Shown one piece after another: positions 6,405-14,256 of a DNA stretch of 21,381 nucleotides (the first letter of the stretch is position 1; every line of letters begins with the position of its first letter). This DNA is from DATKZB01 sp035528235 (lineage in GTDB: Bacteria; Planctomycetota; Phycisphaerae; FEN-1346), in NCBI GenBank assembly GCA_035528235.1, contig DATKZB010000113.1, positions 1-21,381 of the forward strand, read 5' to 3'. Both the position numbers and the translations under genes were made by a program. Below the pieces are notes generated by a model. The model did not search any database. It had not been told where the DNA came from and saw only the letters and a program-made list of their open reading frames with translations.

Positions 6405-8645
6405 TTACTCCGGCCAGGTCATCTCGAAGACCAGGGCTTCCCACGGTTTCCAGGCGGTCTTGAGGCTCGCGCCGTCGGGCATCGCCTCGCCCGTCCGCAG
6501 GTTGCGGATACCCGTGGCGGGACGCGCCAGGGCAATCTCGACCTCGCCCGTCTCGCCGAACGCGGCATCGAGCCGGCCGGCGCTATCGACGGCGGCCTGG
6601 CGCGGCGGGTTCTTGATGACGCACAAGACGACGCGGTCGCCCTGGCGCCAGAGAAGCGTCTCGGCCATCGCGACGGCCTTGCCGCCGGCCAGGACGCGGG
6701 CGCGCGGCACGAGGCCGGCGTCCTTGAGCAGCCCGCCGGCCAACGTCCGCCACGCCTCGCCGAAGGCGCCCGTCCGCGACGCGATGTCGTTGTACGCCAC
6801 GGGCGTCAGGTTGAGGTAAACCGTGCGGCCGGTCCCGTGCTTGCCGCGGATGACGACGTCGGCGCCGTCGACGCGAGCGGCCGCGGGGGAAGACGGCGCG
6901 GCGGCCTGCGTGCCGCGCTCGTACACGGCGATGCCCTCGTGCCGCGGGGCCTCGCCGTACGCCAGGCGCTCGAGGAGCGGCTTCGAGTACTTCTCGCCGT
7001 TGATCTCGGCGATGGACTTGCCGTCGAGGTACCCCTTCGACTCGTCGCGGCGGATGCCGAGAAGATCGTCCAGGGCGCCGCCGTCCTTGCGGCCGGTGCC
7101 GTGCTCATCGAGGAGGCCCGTCAGATGGTCAGCGATGACGGTGCCGCCGGCCTCGACGAACCGGCGGATGGCCGCCGCCTCGGCGTCCGACAGGCAGACG
7201 GCGCGCCCCAGGACGAGGACACGGTACTTCCCCTTGGCCAGGCCGCCCGCCGTCACCTGGTCGGGCGTGACCACGTTGTACTGGTAGCCACAGTCCTCCA
7301 GGATCTTCATCCACGCCGTGCGGTTGTGGCCGGCCGACTGGCACGAGTTGTCGAGGCTGGAGGAGCGGTTGGGCCACGTGCCGCCGTGCACGACGGCGTC
7401 CATGGCCCAGGAGGCCTGGACGCTGGGGTGCGAGTAGTAGAGGGCGATGGGGTCGGCGTCGAAGCGGGTGTCGGGGTCGAGGATGGGCCGCGACACGTCG
7501 CCCTGGACCTCGCGGATGGTCTGGGCGTTCTCCTTGATGAACGGCGCGATGCCCCCATCCTTGTAATGGAACCACGAGCCGCCGCGGTCGGGCCAGGCGA
7601 TGACGCCGCGGTTGCCGTGCACGAGGTAGTACCACAGGAACCAGGCGTCGCGTCGGGCGTCGCCGGCGGAGAACCACGTCTGGACGTACGGCCGCCGCTC
7701 GGGCCACTTCCAGAGCGACCGCAGGATCTCGCACGTGCCGCCGATGTCGTACGCCTCGATGAACTGGACCGCCCGGCCGACCTTGGCGTAGTCGTACCCG
7801 CCGTACGGGGCGGGCTGCTGGCCGCCGACGAACCCGGCCGGCGTCCCGGCATCGAGCGTGTTGGTGTACCGCGCCAGGCAGGCCAGACAGTCGGCGAACT
7901 GGGTGTCCATGTACGTGCGCCAGTCCATCCAGCGCGAGAGGTTCCACTTCGAGAACGGCGGCGCGGCGTGCGCGCGGCGGACGTCCTCGAACGAGACCGG
8001 CTGCGCCTCATCGAAACCCTTGTACGACGTGCCATGCGCGGCATTCAACTTCTCGACGGTGCCGTAAGTCTTCTCGAGCCACCGCCGGTACGCCGCCACC
8101 GAGAGGGGCGAGCCGTCGACCTCGGCGGGCGAGTTGAAACACCCCAGGCTGATTTCGTCGTCGAAGGCGTACGCCACCGCCGGGCCGGCCTTGGTGGTCT
8201 CCACGTTCCGGGCCAGGTGGCCTTTCATGATGTCCATCGTCTTGGGGTCGGCCAGGCTGAACGGCCGCGCAATGACCCCGCGCTGCCGAAGAACCTTGCT
8301 GCGCCCCGTCCGGTCGGTCAGGTGGAGGTACCCTTTGTCGGCGGCGTGGTCGACGTAGTAGGGCATCTTTTCGCGCGCGGCAAACTCGACGCGGCCGGTC
8401 TGGCCGGCCCCGCGGTCGATGTGGAAGCCGCGGAACCCCACCTCGCGGTACAGGGCGAGGTCCTTTTCGGCATCGGTCTGGTACTGCCAGACCAGGATGA
8501 GGAACCGGTCCCAGTCGGGCTTGGGCCGGATGAACGGGACCTGCTCCGGCACGCCGGCCGCGCCGGCCGTCCACTCCGCGGCCGCCCCCGGCACAACGAG
8601 CGCCGCCACGACCACCGCCGCCCAGACCACAGACGCGACACGCAT
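6405..8645 (-). CDS. Secreted GH42-like beta-galactosidase-type glycoside hydrolase
   Basis: This is a 746-residue protein. ATG 8645 has GGAAGGGGG upstream (8-base gap). Residues 1-23 are a signal peptide ending VVPGAAA. The N-terminal half looks like a clan GH-A TIM barrel, with YAFDDEISLG at 159-168; Glu164 is the candidate acid/base. From about 475 to 520, YRVLVLGRAVCLSDAEAAAI and FVEAGGTVIADHLTG match the beta-galactosidase trimerisation (GH42M) domain, a glutamine-amidotransferase-like fold. A small beta domain closes the protein. GH42 enzymes cleave beta-galactosides or other plant oligosaccharides. Export and the neighbouring isomerase fit carbohydrate breakdown. It is longer in its first half than a minimal GH42 and may belong to a related family. 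It is transcribed divergently from the isomerase at 8813. Confidence 0.8.
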   Translation of the reverse strand: MRVASVVWAAVVVAALVVPGAAAEWTAGAAGVPEQVPFIRPKPDWDRFLILVWQYQTDAEKDLALYREVGFRGFHIDRGAGQTGRVEFAAREKMPYYVDHAADKGYLHLTDRTGRSKVLRQRGVIARPFSLADPKTMDIMKGHLARNVETTKAGPAVAYAFDDEISLGCFNSPAEVDGSPLSVAAYRRWLEKTYGTVEKLNAAHGTSYKGFDEAQPVSFEDVRRAHAAPPFSKWNLSRWMDWRTYMDTQFADCLACLARYTNTLDAGTPAGFVGGQQPAPYGGYDYAKVGRAVQFIEAYDIGGTCEILRSLWKWPERRPYVQTWFSAGDARRDAWFLWYYLVHGNRGVIAWPDRGGSWFHYKDGGIAPFIKENAQTIREVQGDVSRPILDPDTRFDADPIALYYSHPSVQASWAMDAVVHGGTWPNRSSSLDNSCQSAGHNRTAWMKILEDCGYQYNVVTPDQVTAGGLAKGKYRVLVLGRAVCLSDAEAAAIRRFVEAGGTVIADHLTGLLDEHGTGRKDGGALDDLLGIRRDESKGYLDGKSIAEINGEKYSKPLLERLAYGEAPRHEGIAVYERGTQAAAPSSPAAARVDGADVVIRGKHGTGRTVYLNLTPVAYNDIASRTGAFGEAWRTLAGGLLKDAGLVPRARVLAGGKAVAMAETLLWRQGDRVVLCVIKNPPRQAAVDSAGRLDAAFGETGEVEIALARPATGIRNLRTGEAMPDGASLKTAWKPWEALVFEMTWPE

Positions 8646-8692
8646 GAGATGGCCCCCTTCCTGCGAGTTCCCTGGAGACGCCCTGCCCGCGA

Positions 8693-8721
8693 AGTACAAC
8701 ACAAACCCCCGACGGGTGCAA
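8693..8721 (-). promoter_or_regulatory. Candidate promoter of the GH42-like gene
   Basis: On the minus strand, TTGCAC (8721-8716) and TGTACT (8698-8693) are 17 bp apart, with the start codon 47 bases downstream. Confidence 0.5.
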
Positions 8722-8726
8722 GATAC

Positions 8727-8755
8727 TTGACGCCGCCGCCGGCGGGCGGCATGAT
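8727..8755 (+). promoter_or_regulatory. Candidate promoter of the sugar isomerase gene
   Basis: TTGACG (8727-8732), 17 bp, CATGAT (8750-8755). It lies back to back with the minus-strand promoter, so one 167-bp gap serves both directions and could hold a shared regulator site. The stretch between the hexamers is itself palindromic (GCCGCC...GGCGGC). Confidence 0.45.
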
Positions 8756-8812
8756 GGGCCACCCATCGGCGACCCGCCGCGGCGGGCGCCTTCACGAGCG
8801 AAAGGAACCACG

Positions 8813-9715
8813 ATGGCTAGGGCATTCAAGGAAGGCATCCGCATCGGCACGCTGGTCAACGGCGGCCCCAACGCCGCCGAGTACATCCGCCAGATGCTGC
8901 CGCACGGGTTCGAGTCGTTCTCCATCACGTTCTGGCAGACGTGCCTGGGGACGGACCTCAAGAAACTGGCCGAGGAGGTGAAGCGGGTGCTCGACACGAC
9001 GGGCATCATCGTTTCGTGCGTGGGCGTCTTCGGCAACCCGCTGATGGACGACAAGATGGCCAAGGCCGCGCGCGAGTCGTGGAAACGGCTCATCGACGCG
9101 GCGCCCCTGTTCGGCACGGACCTGGTGTGCGGCTTCGCGGGGCGGGTGGTCGACAAGCCCATCCCGGACTCGATGAAGAAGTACCGGCAGGTCTTCGGCC
9201 CCCTGGCCAAGCGGGCCGCCGGCAAGGGCGTGCGGCTGGCGTTCGAGAACTGCGAGATGGGTGGCGACTGGGAAAAGGGCGACTGGAACATCGCCCAGAC
9301 CCCCGCCGCCTGGGAGATGATGTTCGACGCCCTGCCCGCCAGGAACGTGGGCCTCGAGTGGGAGCCCTGCCACCAGATGGTCAAACTCATCGACCCCCTG
9401 CCGCAACTCCGCAAGTGGGTCGACAAGGTCTTTCACGTCCACGGCAAGGACGCCACCATCGACTGGGACGTCATCCGCGAGTACGGCATCCGCGGCCCCA
9501 AACCGTGGGCCTGGCACCGGACGCCCGGCTTCGGCGACTCGAACTGGACCGACATCATCACCATCCTCCGCCAGGGCGGGTACAAGGGCACCATCGACAT
9601 CGAGGGCTGGCACGACCCGGTGTACCGCGGCGACATCGAGACGATGGGCCAGGTGCACGGCCTCAACTACCTGAAACGCTGCCGCGGCGGGACGTACGTG
9701 CCGAACCCGACGTAG
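8813..9715 (+). CDS. Sugar phosphate isomerase/epimerase-like TIM-barrel protein (AP_endonuc_2 family)
   Basis: This is a 300-residue cytosolic protein. ATG 8813 follows GAAAGGA by 7 bases. The metal site of the xylose-isomerase-like barrel can be traced: RLAFENCEMG (Glu in strand 5), GLEWEPCH, FHVHGKDA (His and Asp) and TIDIEGWHDP (Glu near the C-terminus). Enzymes of this family isomerise or epimerise free or phosphorylated sugars using a divalent metal. The substrate cannot be read from sequence. Its divergent neighbour is a secreted glycosidase, so it probably handles a released sugar. The downstream sugar-nucleotide dehydrogenase lies 136 bp away on the same strand. Confidence 0.85.
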   Translation: MARAFKEGIRIGTLVNGGPNAAEYIRQMLPHGFESFSITFWQTCLGTDLKKLAEEVKRVLDTTGIIVSCVGVFGNPLMDDKMAKAARESWKRLIDAAPLFGTDLVCGFAGRVVDKPIPDSMKKYRQVFGPLAKRAAGKGVRLAFENCEMGGDWEKGDWNIAQTPAAWEMMFDALPARNVGLEWEPCHQMVKLIDPLPQLRKWVDKVFHVHGKDATIDWDVIREYGIRGPKPWAWHRTPGFGDSNWTDIITILRQGGYKGTIDIEGWHDPVYRGDIETMGQVHGLNYLKRCRGGTYVPNPT

Positions 9716-9851
9716 CGGCGCCTCGACCTCGACGGCCCACACGAACTTCCTTCATGGCCGGACCGGGCCGCGGCCGATAGACTAGGCACCGGCCGACCGG
9801 GTCGGGCGCGCCCGCGCCGCCCAACGTCCGCCAGACTCAAGAGGAGAAACC

Positions 9852-11492
9852 ATGCCAGACCATGCCGTCAGTCCAAGCGGAGAGAAGTTCGCCATCCCGC
9901 AGGCCGACGCGTACGCCGCCGAGATGAAACGCATCGAGGGCCTCGCTAAGGCCGCCCGGGCCGAGGGCAAGGAGATCGTCGTCGTCATGGGCCTGGGGTT
10001 CGTCGGCGCCATCATGGCGGCCATCGTCGCCGACACGGTCGATAAGAAGACCGGCAAGCCCGCGAAACTCGTCATCGGGTGCCAGAGACCCTCGACGCGG
10101 AGTTACTGGAAGATACCCCTGCTGAACCGCGGCGAATCGCCCGTCAAGGCCGAGGACCCCGAGGTCGACCCCATGATCGCGCGGTGCGTCCTCGAGAAGA
10201 AGACCCTCGTGGCCACGTTCAACAGCGATTGCCTGCGGCTGGCCGATTGCGTGGTCATCGACGTCCAGTGCGACTACTCGAAGAACGACCTCGGGAACCT
10301 CCGGACCGGCGACACCGACATGGCCGCCCTCGAGGCCACCATGCGGGTCATCGGCGAGAAGGTGCCCGCCGAGTGCCTCGTCCTGATCGAGACGACCGTG
10401 GCCCCCGGCACGACCGAGTTCGTGGCCATGCCGATCATGAAGAAGGCGTTTGAGGCGCGCGGCATCGATTCGACGCCGGTCCTGGCCCACTCGTTCGAGC
10501 GGGTTATGCCGGGACGCGAGTACGTCCGGAGCATCCGCGACTTCTGGCGGGTCTGCTCGGGGTGCACCGACGAGGCCCGCCGGCGGGTCGTTAAGTTCCT
10601 GACCGAGGTCCTGAACACCGACGAGTTTCCGCTGACCGTCATGGACCGGCCTATCGAGTCGGAGACCACCAAGATCGTCGAGAACTCGTACCGGGCGACG
10701 ATCCTGGCGTTCCTGCACGAGTGGAGCCTCTTTGCCGAACGCAACGGCGTGGACCTCGTCAAAGTCGTCAAGGCCATCAAGGTGCGGCCGACGCACTCGA
10801 ACATGATCTTCCCCGGCCCCGGCATCGGCGGGTACTGTCTGCCCAAGGACGGCGGCCTGGGGTACTGGGCCTACAAGCACATCCTGGGGTTCGAGGACCA
10901 GGACCGCGTGTTCCGCATCACGCCCACCGCCATCGACATCAACGACACCCGGGCCCTGCACGCCGCGGAACTGGTGCGCGACGCCCTCCGCAACATGGGC
11001 CGATACATCGCCAGCGCCCGCGTCCTCCTGTGCGGCGCCAGTTACCGCGAGGACGTCGGCGACACCCGTTACTCCGGCAGCGAACTCATCGTCCGGAAAC
11101 TCACCGAGATGGGCGCCGAGATGCGCGTCCACGACCCCTACGTCGACCACTGGCACGAACTCGAAAACCAGGACACCTACCCGGCCATCGGCAAGTCGCT
11201 CAAGCGATTCTTCCGGAACCAGGACGACCTCGTGAACATCCGCGTCGAGAAAGACCTGCCGGCCGCCATGAAGGGCGCCGAGGCCGTCATCCTGGCCGTG
11301 CGACACGAGCCGTACCTGGCCCTGGCGCCCGACGACGTCGTGGCGTGGGTCGGCGGGCCGCTGGCGGTCATCGACTGCTTCGGCATGCTCACCGACGACG
11401 TCATCCGCCGGTACTTCGAACTCGGCTGCGAGGTCAAGGCCCTCGGCCGCGGTCACCTCAAGCGCCTCAAGGACGAGGTCCGGGGCACGTAG
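9852..11492 (+). CDS. UDP-glucose/GDP-mannose dehydrogenase family (nucleotide-sugar dehydrogenase)
   Basis: This is a 546-residue protein with ATG 9852 behind AGAGGAGAAACC. Residues 42-59 carry the NAD-binding strand and loop VVVMGLGFVGAIMA. LIETTVAPGTTE is the conserved linker strand, and IGGYCLPKDGG holds the catalytic Cys329 and its Lys. In this family the enzyme oxidises the C6 hydroxyl of a nucleotide sugar to a uronic acid in two NAD-dependent steps, usually for surface polysaccharide. Typical members have about 420-450 residues. The extra length here is an N-terminal extension of about 40 residues and insertions after the Rossmann loop (about 63-105) and in the C-terminal UDP-binding domain (about 435-460). 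The exact sugar is unknown. No glycosyltransferases are nearby. Confidence 0.88.
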   Translation: MPDHAVSPSGEKFAIPQADAYAAEMKRIEGLAKAARAEGKEIVVVMGLGFVGAIMAAIVADTVDKKTGKPAKLVIGCQRPSTRSYWKIPLLNRGESPVKAEDPEVDPMIARCVLEKKTLVATFNSDCLRLADCVVIDVQCDYSKNDLGNLRTGDTDMAALEATMRVIGEKVPAECLVLIETTVAPGTTEFVAMPIMKKAFEARGIDSTPVLAHSFERVMPGREYVRSIRDFWRVCSGCTDEARRRVVKFLTEVLNTDEFPLTVMDRPIESETTKIVENSYRATILAFLHEWSLFAERNGVDLVKVVKAIKVRPTHSNMIFPGPGIGGYCLPKDGGLGYWAYKHILGFEDQDRVFRITPTAIDINDTRALHAAELVRDALRNMGRYIASARVLLCGASYREDVGDTRYSGSELIVRKLTEMGAEMRVHDPYVDHWHELENQDTYPAIGKSLKRFFRNQDDLVNIRVEKDLPAAMKGAEAVILAVRHEPYLALAPDDVVAWVGGPLAVIDCFGMLTDDVIRRYFELGCEVKALGRGHLKRLKDEVRGT

Positions 11493-11503
11493 CCCATTTC
11501 GGA

Positions 11504-11592
11504 TTGGCGATTTCGGATTTCGGATTGAAAAGACCGCGGCAACGGCTTGCAGAGACGCAATCTGCAATCTACAATCTGCAATCTGAAATCCC
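11504..11592. repeat. Short imperfect repeats of the CAATCTGCAATCT / GATTTCGGATTTCGG type
   Basis: Two clusters lie between convergent genes: GATTGGCGATTTCGGATTTC (11504-11523) and a run of the unit CAATCTG or CAATCTA from 11559 to about 11585. The two are roughly complementary in type. Similar low-complexity strings are familiar between genes in planctomycetes and other uncultured groups; their role is unknown. Confidence 0.6.
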
Positions 11593-11606
11593 ACATTCCG
11601 CCGTCC

Positions 11607-12599
11607 TCACACCCGCCACCGGTCCCGTTCGACAAACGTCGAGAGCATGAACTGCTTGACCTCGGGGTCGGCCCCGATGGCGGCGTGGTCGCCGTAATCG
11701 CCCAGGATGAACCCGCCGTCGTCCGTGCCCCAGGCCCGCATCAGGTGCTCGGCCTCGCGGACGATCTCGTCGCGGTCGCCCACGGGCAGCGTCTTCTGGA
11801 TGTCGCACAGCGTCTCGAAACAAATCCTGCCGGCGAACTCGCGGCCCACCTCGTCGATGCCGTTGGTGCGCGGCTGCTGCATGTTGATGACGTCGCACCC
11901 GGCCTCGATGAGTCCCGCCAAGTACCGGTTGATCTTGCCGCACGAGTGCATCCACACGTGCCACCCGCAATCGTGAATGGCCGCGAAGAGTTTCCGGTAC
12001 CGCGGAAAGAAGAACCGCCGCCACAGGGCCGGCGAGATGTGCACGTCGCGTTCCGTGCCCCAGTCCTCGGTGAACGAGAAGCCCTGCACCTTCGGCCCGG
12101 CCAGGCGGTGCATGTTCCGCACCACCGCCAGGTCGAACTCCAGGATCCGGTCGGCCAGTTCATGGATCTCCGGCCGGTCCTCCACGAGATCGATCATCGA
12201 GTTCTCAAAACCGTGCAGGCTGTGCATCCGCTCCCATAGAATCATGAATATGCCTGTGACGACGTACTTGTCGCGCTGCCGCGCGTCGGCCTCCAGATCG
12301 GCCAGTCGCTGCGGCACGCCCGCGTACCGGCGCGGGTCGTCGCCGTCGGGCCACGGAAAGGCGTCCAGCCCCGCGAGGTCCTCCAGCGGATGGCCCTTGA
12401 CCTGGCCCATGTTCGGGGCGTCGGTCTTGCCCCAGCGGCAAAGCCACTGGTCGACGTCCGGCCGGCCCTCGGCCTCGGCCGGCTTGACCTCGTCGTGCGG
12501 CACCCATGTGACGTCGCTCGCCTCGCCGTACCCGTTGACGGGCAGCCGCGGCGGGCGGCGAAACTCGATGGCCCGGGTCACGACCTCGCGCGGTGTCAT
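11607..12599 (-). CDS. Uroporphyrinogen decarboxylase-like (URO-D superfamily) protein 1
   Basis: This is a 330-residue cytosolic protein. ATG 12599 has GAGGAGG upstream at a normal distance. It opens MTPREVVTRAIEFRRPPRLP, the usual start of the URO-D/methyltransferase superfamily. HVWMHSCGKINRYL and GCDVINMQQ are its conserved barrel strands. The family includes haem-pathway HemE and methyltransferases such as MtaA/MtbA/CmuC that move methyl groups to or from corrinoids. The short length and the HSCG motif fit the second group, which is abundant in planctomycetes as paralogues of unknown substrate. No corrinoid protein is adjacent. It lies 160 bp downstream of a second member on the same strand, separated by hairpin repeats. 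Confidence 0.82.
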   Translation of the reverse strand: MTPREVVTRAIEFRRPPRLPVNGYGEASDVTWVPHDEVKPAEAEGRPDVDQWLCRWGKTDAPNMGQVKGHPLEDLAGLDAFPWPDGDDPRRYAGVPQRLADLEADARQRDKYVVTGIFMILWERMHSLHGFENSMIDLVEDRPEIHELADRILEFDLAVVRNMHRLAGPKVQGFSFTEDWGTERDVHISPALWRRFFFPRYRKLFAAIHDCGWHVWMHSCGKINRYLAGLIEAGCDVINMQQPRTNGIDEVGREFAGRICFETLCDIQKTLPVGDRDEIVREAEHLMRAWGTDDGGFILGDYGDHAAIGADPEVKQFMLSTFVERDRWRV

Positions 12600-12672
12600 T
12601 GCGTCGTACCTCCTCGGCCCAAGCGCGGGCCGTTGGCCCCCCGTGAATGCGCGGCGGGACGCGCCTTACTTA

Positions 12673-12696
12673 GCCCCCCGTGAATACACGGGGGGC
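12673..12696. repeat. Hairpin repeat TTAGCCCC...GTGAATACAC family, copy 1
   Basis: 10-bp arms GCCCCCCGTG (12673-12682) and CACGGGGGGC (12687-12696) flank AATA, preceded by TTA. A half copy (TTGGCCCCCCGTGAATGCGC) starts at 12633. Confidence 0.8.
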
Positions 12697-12736
12697 GATG
12701 CGCCGCACGGCTCGGCCCGTGCGTGGGCGCCATGCC

Positions 12737-12763
12737 GCCCCGGGTGTATTCACCCGGGGCTAA
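12737..12763. repeat. Hairpin repeat of the same family, copy 2, inverted; supplies a stop codon
   Basis: 10-bp arms GCCCCGGGTG (12737-12746) and CACCCGGGGC (12751-12760) flank TATT, followed by TAA. The minus-strand TAG (12762-12760) that ends the second URO-D-like gene lies in the edge of this repeat. Confidence 0.8.
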
Positions 12764-13929
12764 CGCCCGTACACCTCGTCCTGCACCTCGCGCCACACGT
12801 CCACGGCGCGGTCGGCCTCGCCGTCGCGAAGCCCGGGCCCCTCGAACACCAGGCCCGTCCGCCGCGGGTACGGGCTGAGGACGCGACGGAAATATCCGGC
12901 CAGCGTCTCGCCCTCGCCGCGCGGCACCGTGCCGACGTGACACAGGCCCAGGCGGGCCAGCCGCCGCATCTCGCCGATCCAGTCGCCGGCGGTCGTCCAG
13001 TTCAGGCCCCGGAGACCGTCGATGCCGGCGTAAATCGCGTGCAGGTGCAGGCCCTCCTGCCGCTTGAACCCCGGCATGCCGCCGCAGTAATGCAGCCATC
13101 CGCCGCCCATCGCCCCGAGCGCCCGCTGCTGGTACGGCGCGACGAACTCGCGGTGATGGTCGGGGCTGATGAGGATGTCGGAGTCGCCGCACATCCGCAC
13201 CGTGCCGTTGTCCATCCAGTACCCGCCGCCCGCGCCGCCGGCCATCGGCGAGGGGGCGTACGCCTTGCACAGCCGCGACACCGCCACGTACACGGCCGCG
13301 CACTTGGCCATTAGCGCGTGCACGAACGCCGGGTCCTCATACAGGTCGATGAAAATGTCGTGGCCGCGCGCCTGGGCCGCAATGTCGAACGGCCCCTGCT
13401 GGTCGCAGTGGATCAACCGCACCTGCTCCCACAGACCGTGCTCACGCAAAGCCGCGCGGTGATGCTCCATGTGCTCGACCATGATGGGCAGGCACCCGAG
13501 GCCCGAGACGTCGGCGGGCACCTCGAACTCGGCCAGGGCCTCCTTGGGCACGTACCGCGTGACGACGGGCTTGGTGTAGGTGGGCACGACGTACTCGGCC
13601 CCGAAGACGGTCATGCAGTTGACGACGCCGGTGTCGGCCCGGACGGCGGGCACGTAGTCGCCCCCGGCGGCCAGTCGCGGCAGGACGTCGTCCCTCAGTT
13701 GCACGTACAGGCTCTTGGCCGGGTCGTGGAACTGCTCGGCCCAGTCGAAGTCCGGCAGGCCCGCCGCCTCGGGCACCGCGGCGCCCAGCACGATGGGGAT
13801 GCTGTCGCTCGGCCGCAGGGCGAACATGTCGGCCTGCCGGCGCTTGGCAGCCGCGATGCGGCCGGCGTCGATGCGCCCGGCCACCAGGTCGCACACGCGG
13901 TCGAGCAGACCCTCCGGACTGTCCCCCAT
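12760..13929 (-). CDS. Uroporphyrinogen decarboxylase-like (URO-D superfamily) protein 2
   Basis: This is a 389-residue protein. ATG 13929 is chosen over the in-frame ATG 14 codons upstream because TAGGGAGC lies just ahead of it and the upstream stretch runs into a hairpin repeat. Barrel features include IHCDQQGPFDIAAQARG, PDHHREFVAPYQQRALG and GGWLHYCGGMPGF; the last occupies the place of the HSCG motif of the first protein but reads HYCG. It is related to that protein only at superfamily level and the N-terminal half differs. Likely methyl or carboxyl transfer chemistry on an unknown substrate. The two genes may be cotranscribed. A divergent isomerase gene starts 327 bp away. Confidence 0.72.
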   Translation of the reverse strand: MGDSPEGLLDRVCDLVAGRIDAGRIAAAKRRQADMFALRPSDSIPIVLGAAVPEAAGLPDFDWAEQFHDPAKSLYVQLRDDVLPRLAAGGDYVPAVRADTGVVNCMTVFGAEYVVPTYTKPVVTRYVPKEALAEFEVPADVSGLGCLPIMVEHMEHHRAALREHGLWEQVRLIHCDQQGPFDIAAQARGHDIFIDLYEDPAFVHALMAKCAAVYVAVSRLCKAYAPSPMAGGAGGGYWMDNGTVRMCGDSDILISPDHHREFVAPYQQRALGAMGGGWLHYCGGMPGFKRQEGLHLHAIYAGIDGLRGLNWTTAGDWIGEMRRLARLGLCHVGTVPRGEGETLAGYFRRVLSPYPRRTGLVFEGPGLRDGEADRAVDVWREVQDEVYGR

Positions 13930-13953
13930 GCGGCGCTCCCTATCCGGTTTGTG

Positions 13954-14109
13954 CGCGGCGGGTCCCCGCACCCGCCGCGTCGCCGTGTCGGCCTAGAGCA
14001 TTTTAAGATTGCGTACTTACACCACCGCTTGGGCGCGGTGGGTCCCCGTCCCCACCGCGCCTACTTGCAGTCGGACTTCGAGCGCGGCGGGTACGGGGAC
14101 CCGCCGCGC
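13954..14109. repeat. Three copies of the GCGCGGYGGG-tccccgt-CCCRCCGCGC hairpin
   Basis: Copy a: CGCGGCGGGT (13954-13963) with ACCCGCCGCG (13970-13979). Copy b: GCGCGGTGGG (14033-14042) with CCCACCGCGC (14051-14060), loop TCCCCGTC. Copy c: GCGCGGCGGG (14082-14091) with CCCGCCGCGC (14100-14109), loop TACGGGGA, which is the inverse of the others. Confidence 0.82.
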
Positions 14110-14193
14110 AAAACACGCAAAGTTAAACCGCTATAGAGCCTATCCGTGGCGCGGTCGCGCGGCAAGAACTCTCCGCACCCGTCCGCGAACCTC

Positions 14194-14223
14194 TTGACGC
14201 GGGGCCGTCGGCCCGTCTATACT
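14194..14223 (+). promoter_or_regulatory. Sigma70-like promoter of the second isomerase
   Basis: TTGACG (14194-14199), an 18-bp spacer and TATACT (14218-14223), ending 33 bases before the ATG. Confidence 0.7.
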
Positions 14224-14256
14224 GGTGGCCGCACTGGCACCGAAAGGAGCGACCGC

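Larger units (their letters stand above)
13930..14256. other. Divergent intergenic region with three related hairpins
   Basis: No coding frame is supported. The region holds three copies of one hairpin family (13954-13979, 14033-14060, 14082-14109), an AT-richer island with TTTTAAGATTGCGTAC at 14001-14016, and the promoter of the plus-strand isomerase (14194-14223). Confidence 0.65.

Noticed and set aside
6342..8981. 879-codon plus-strand open frame opposite the GH42-like gene
   Set aside because: It is a shadow of a clear secreted glycosidase and runs into the start of the isomerase gene.
12633..14109. CRISPR array
   Set aside because: The repeats are hairpins in both orientations with irregular spacing and no unique spacers of constant length; no cas gene is present.
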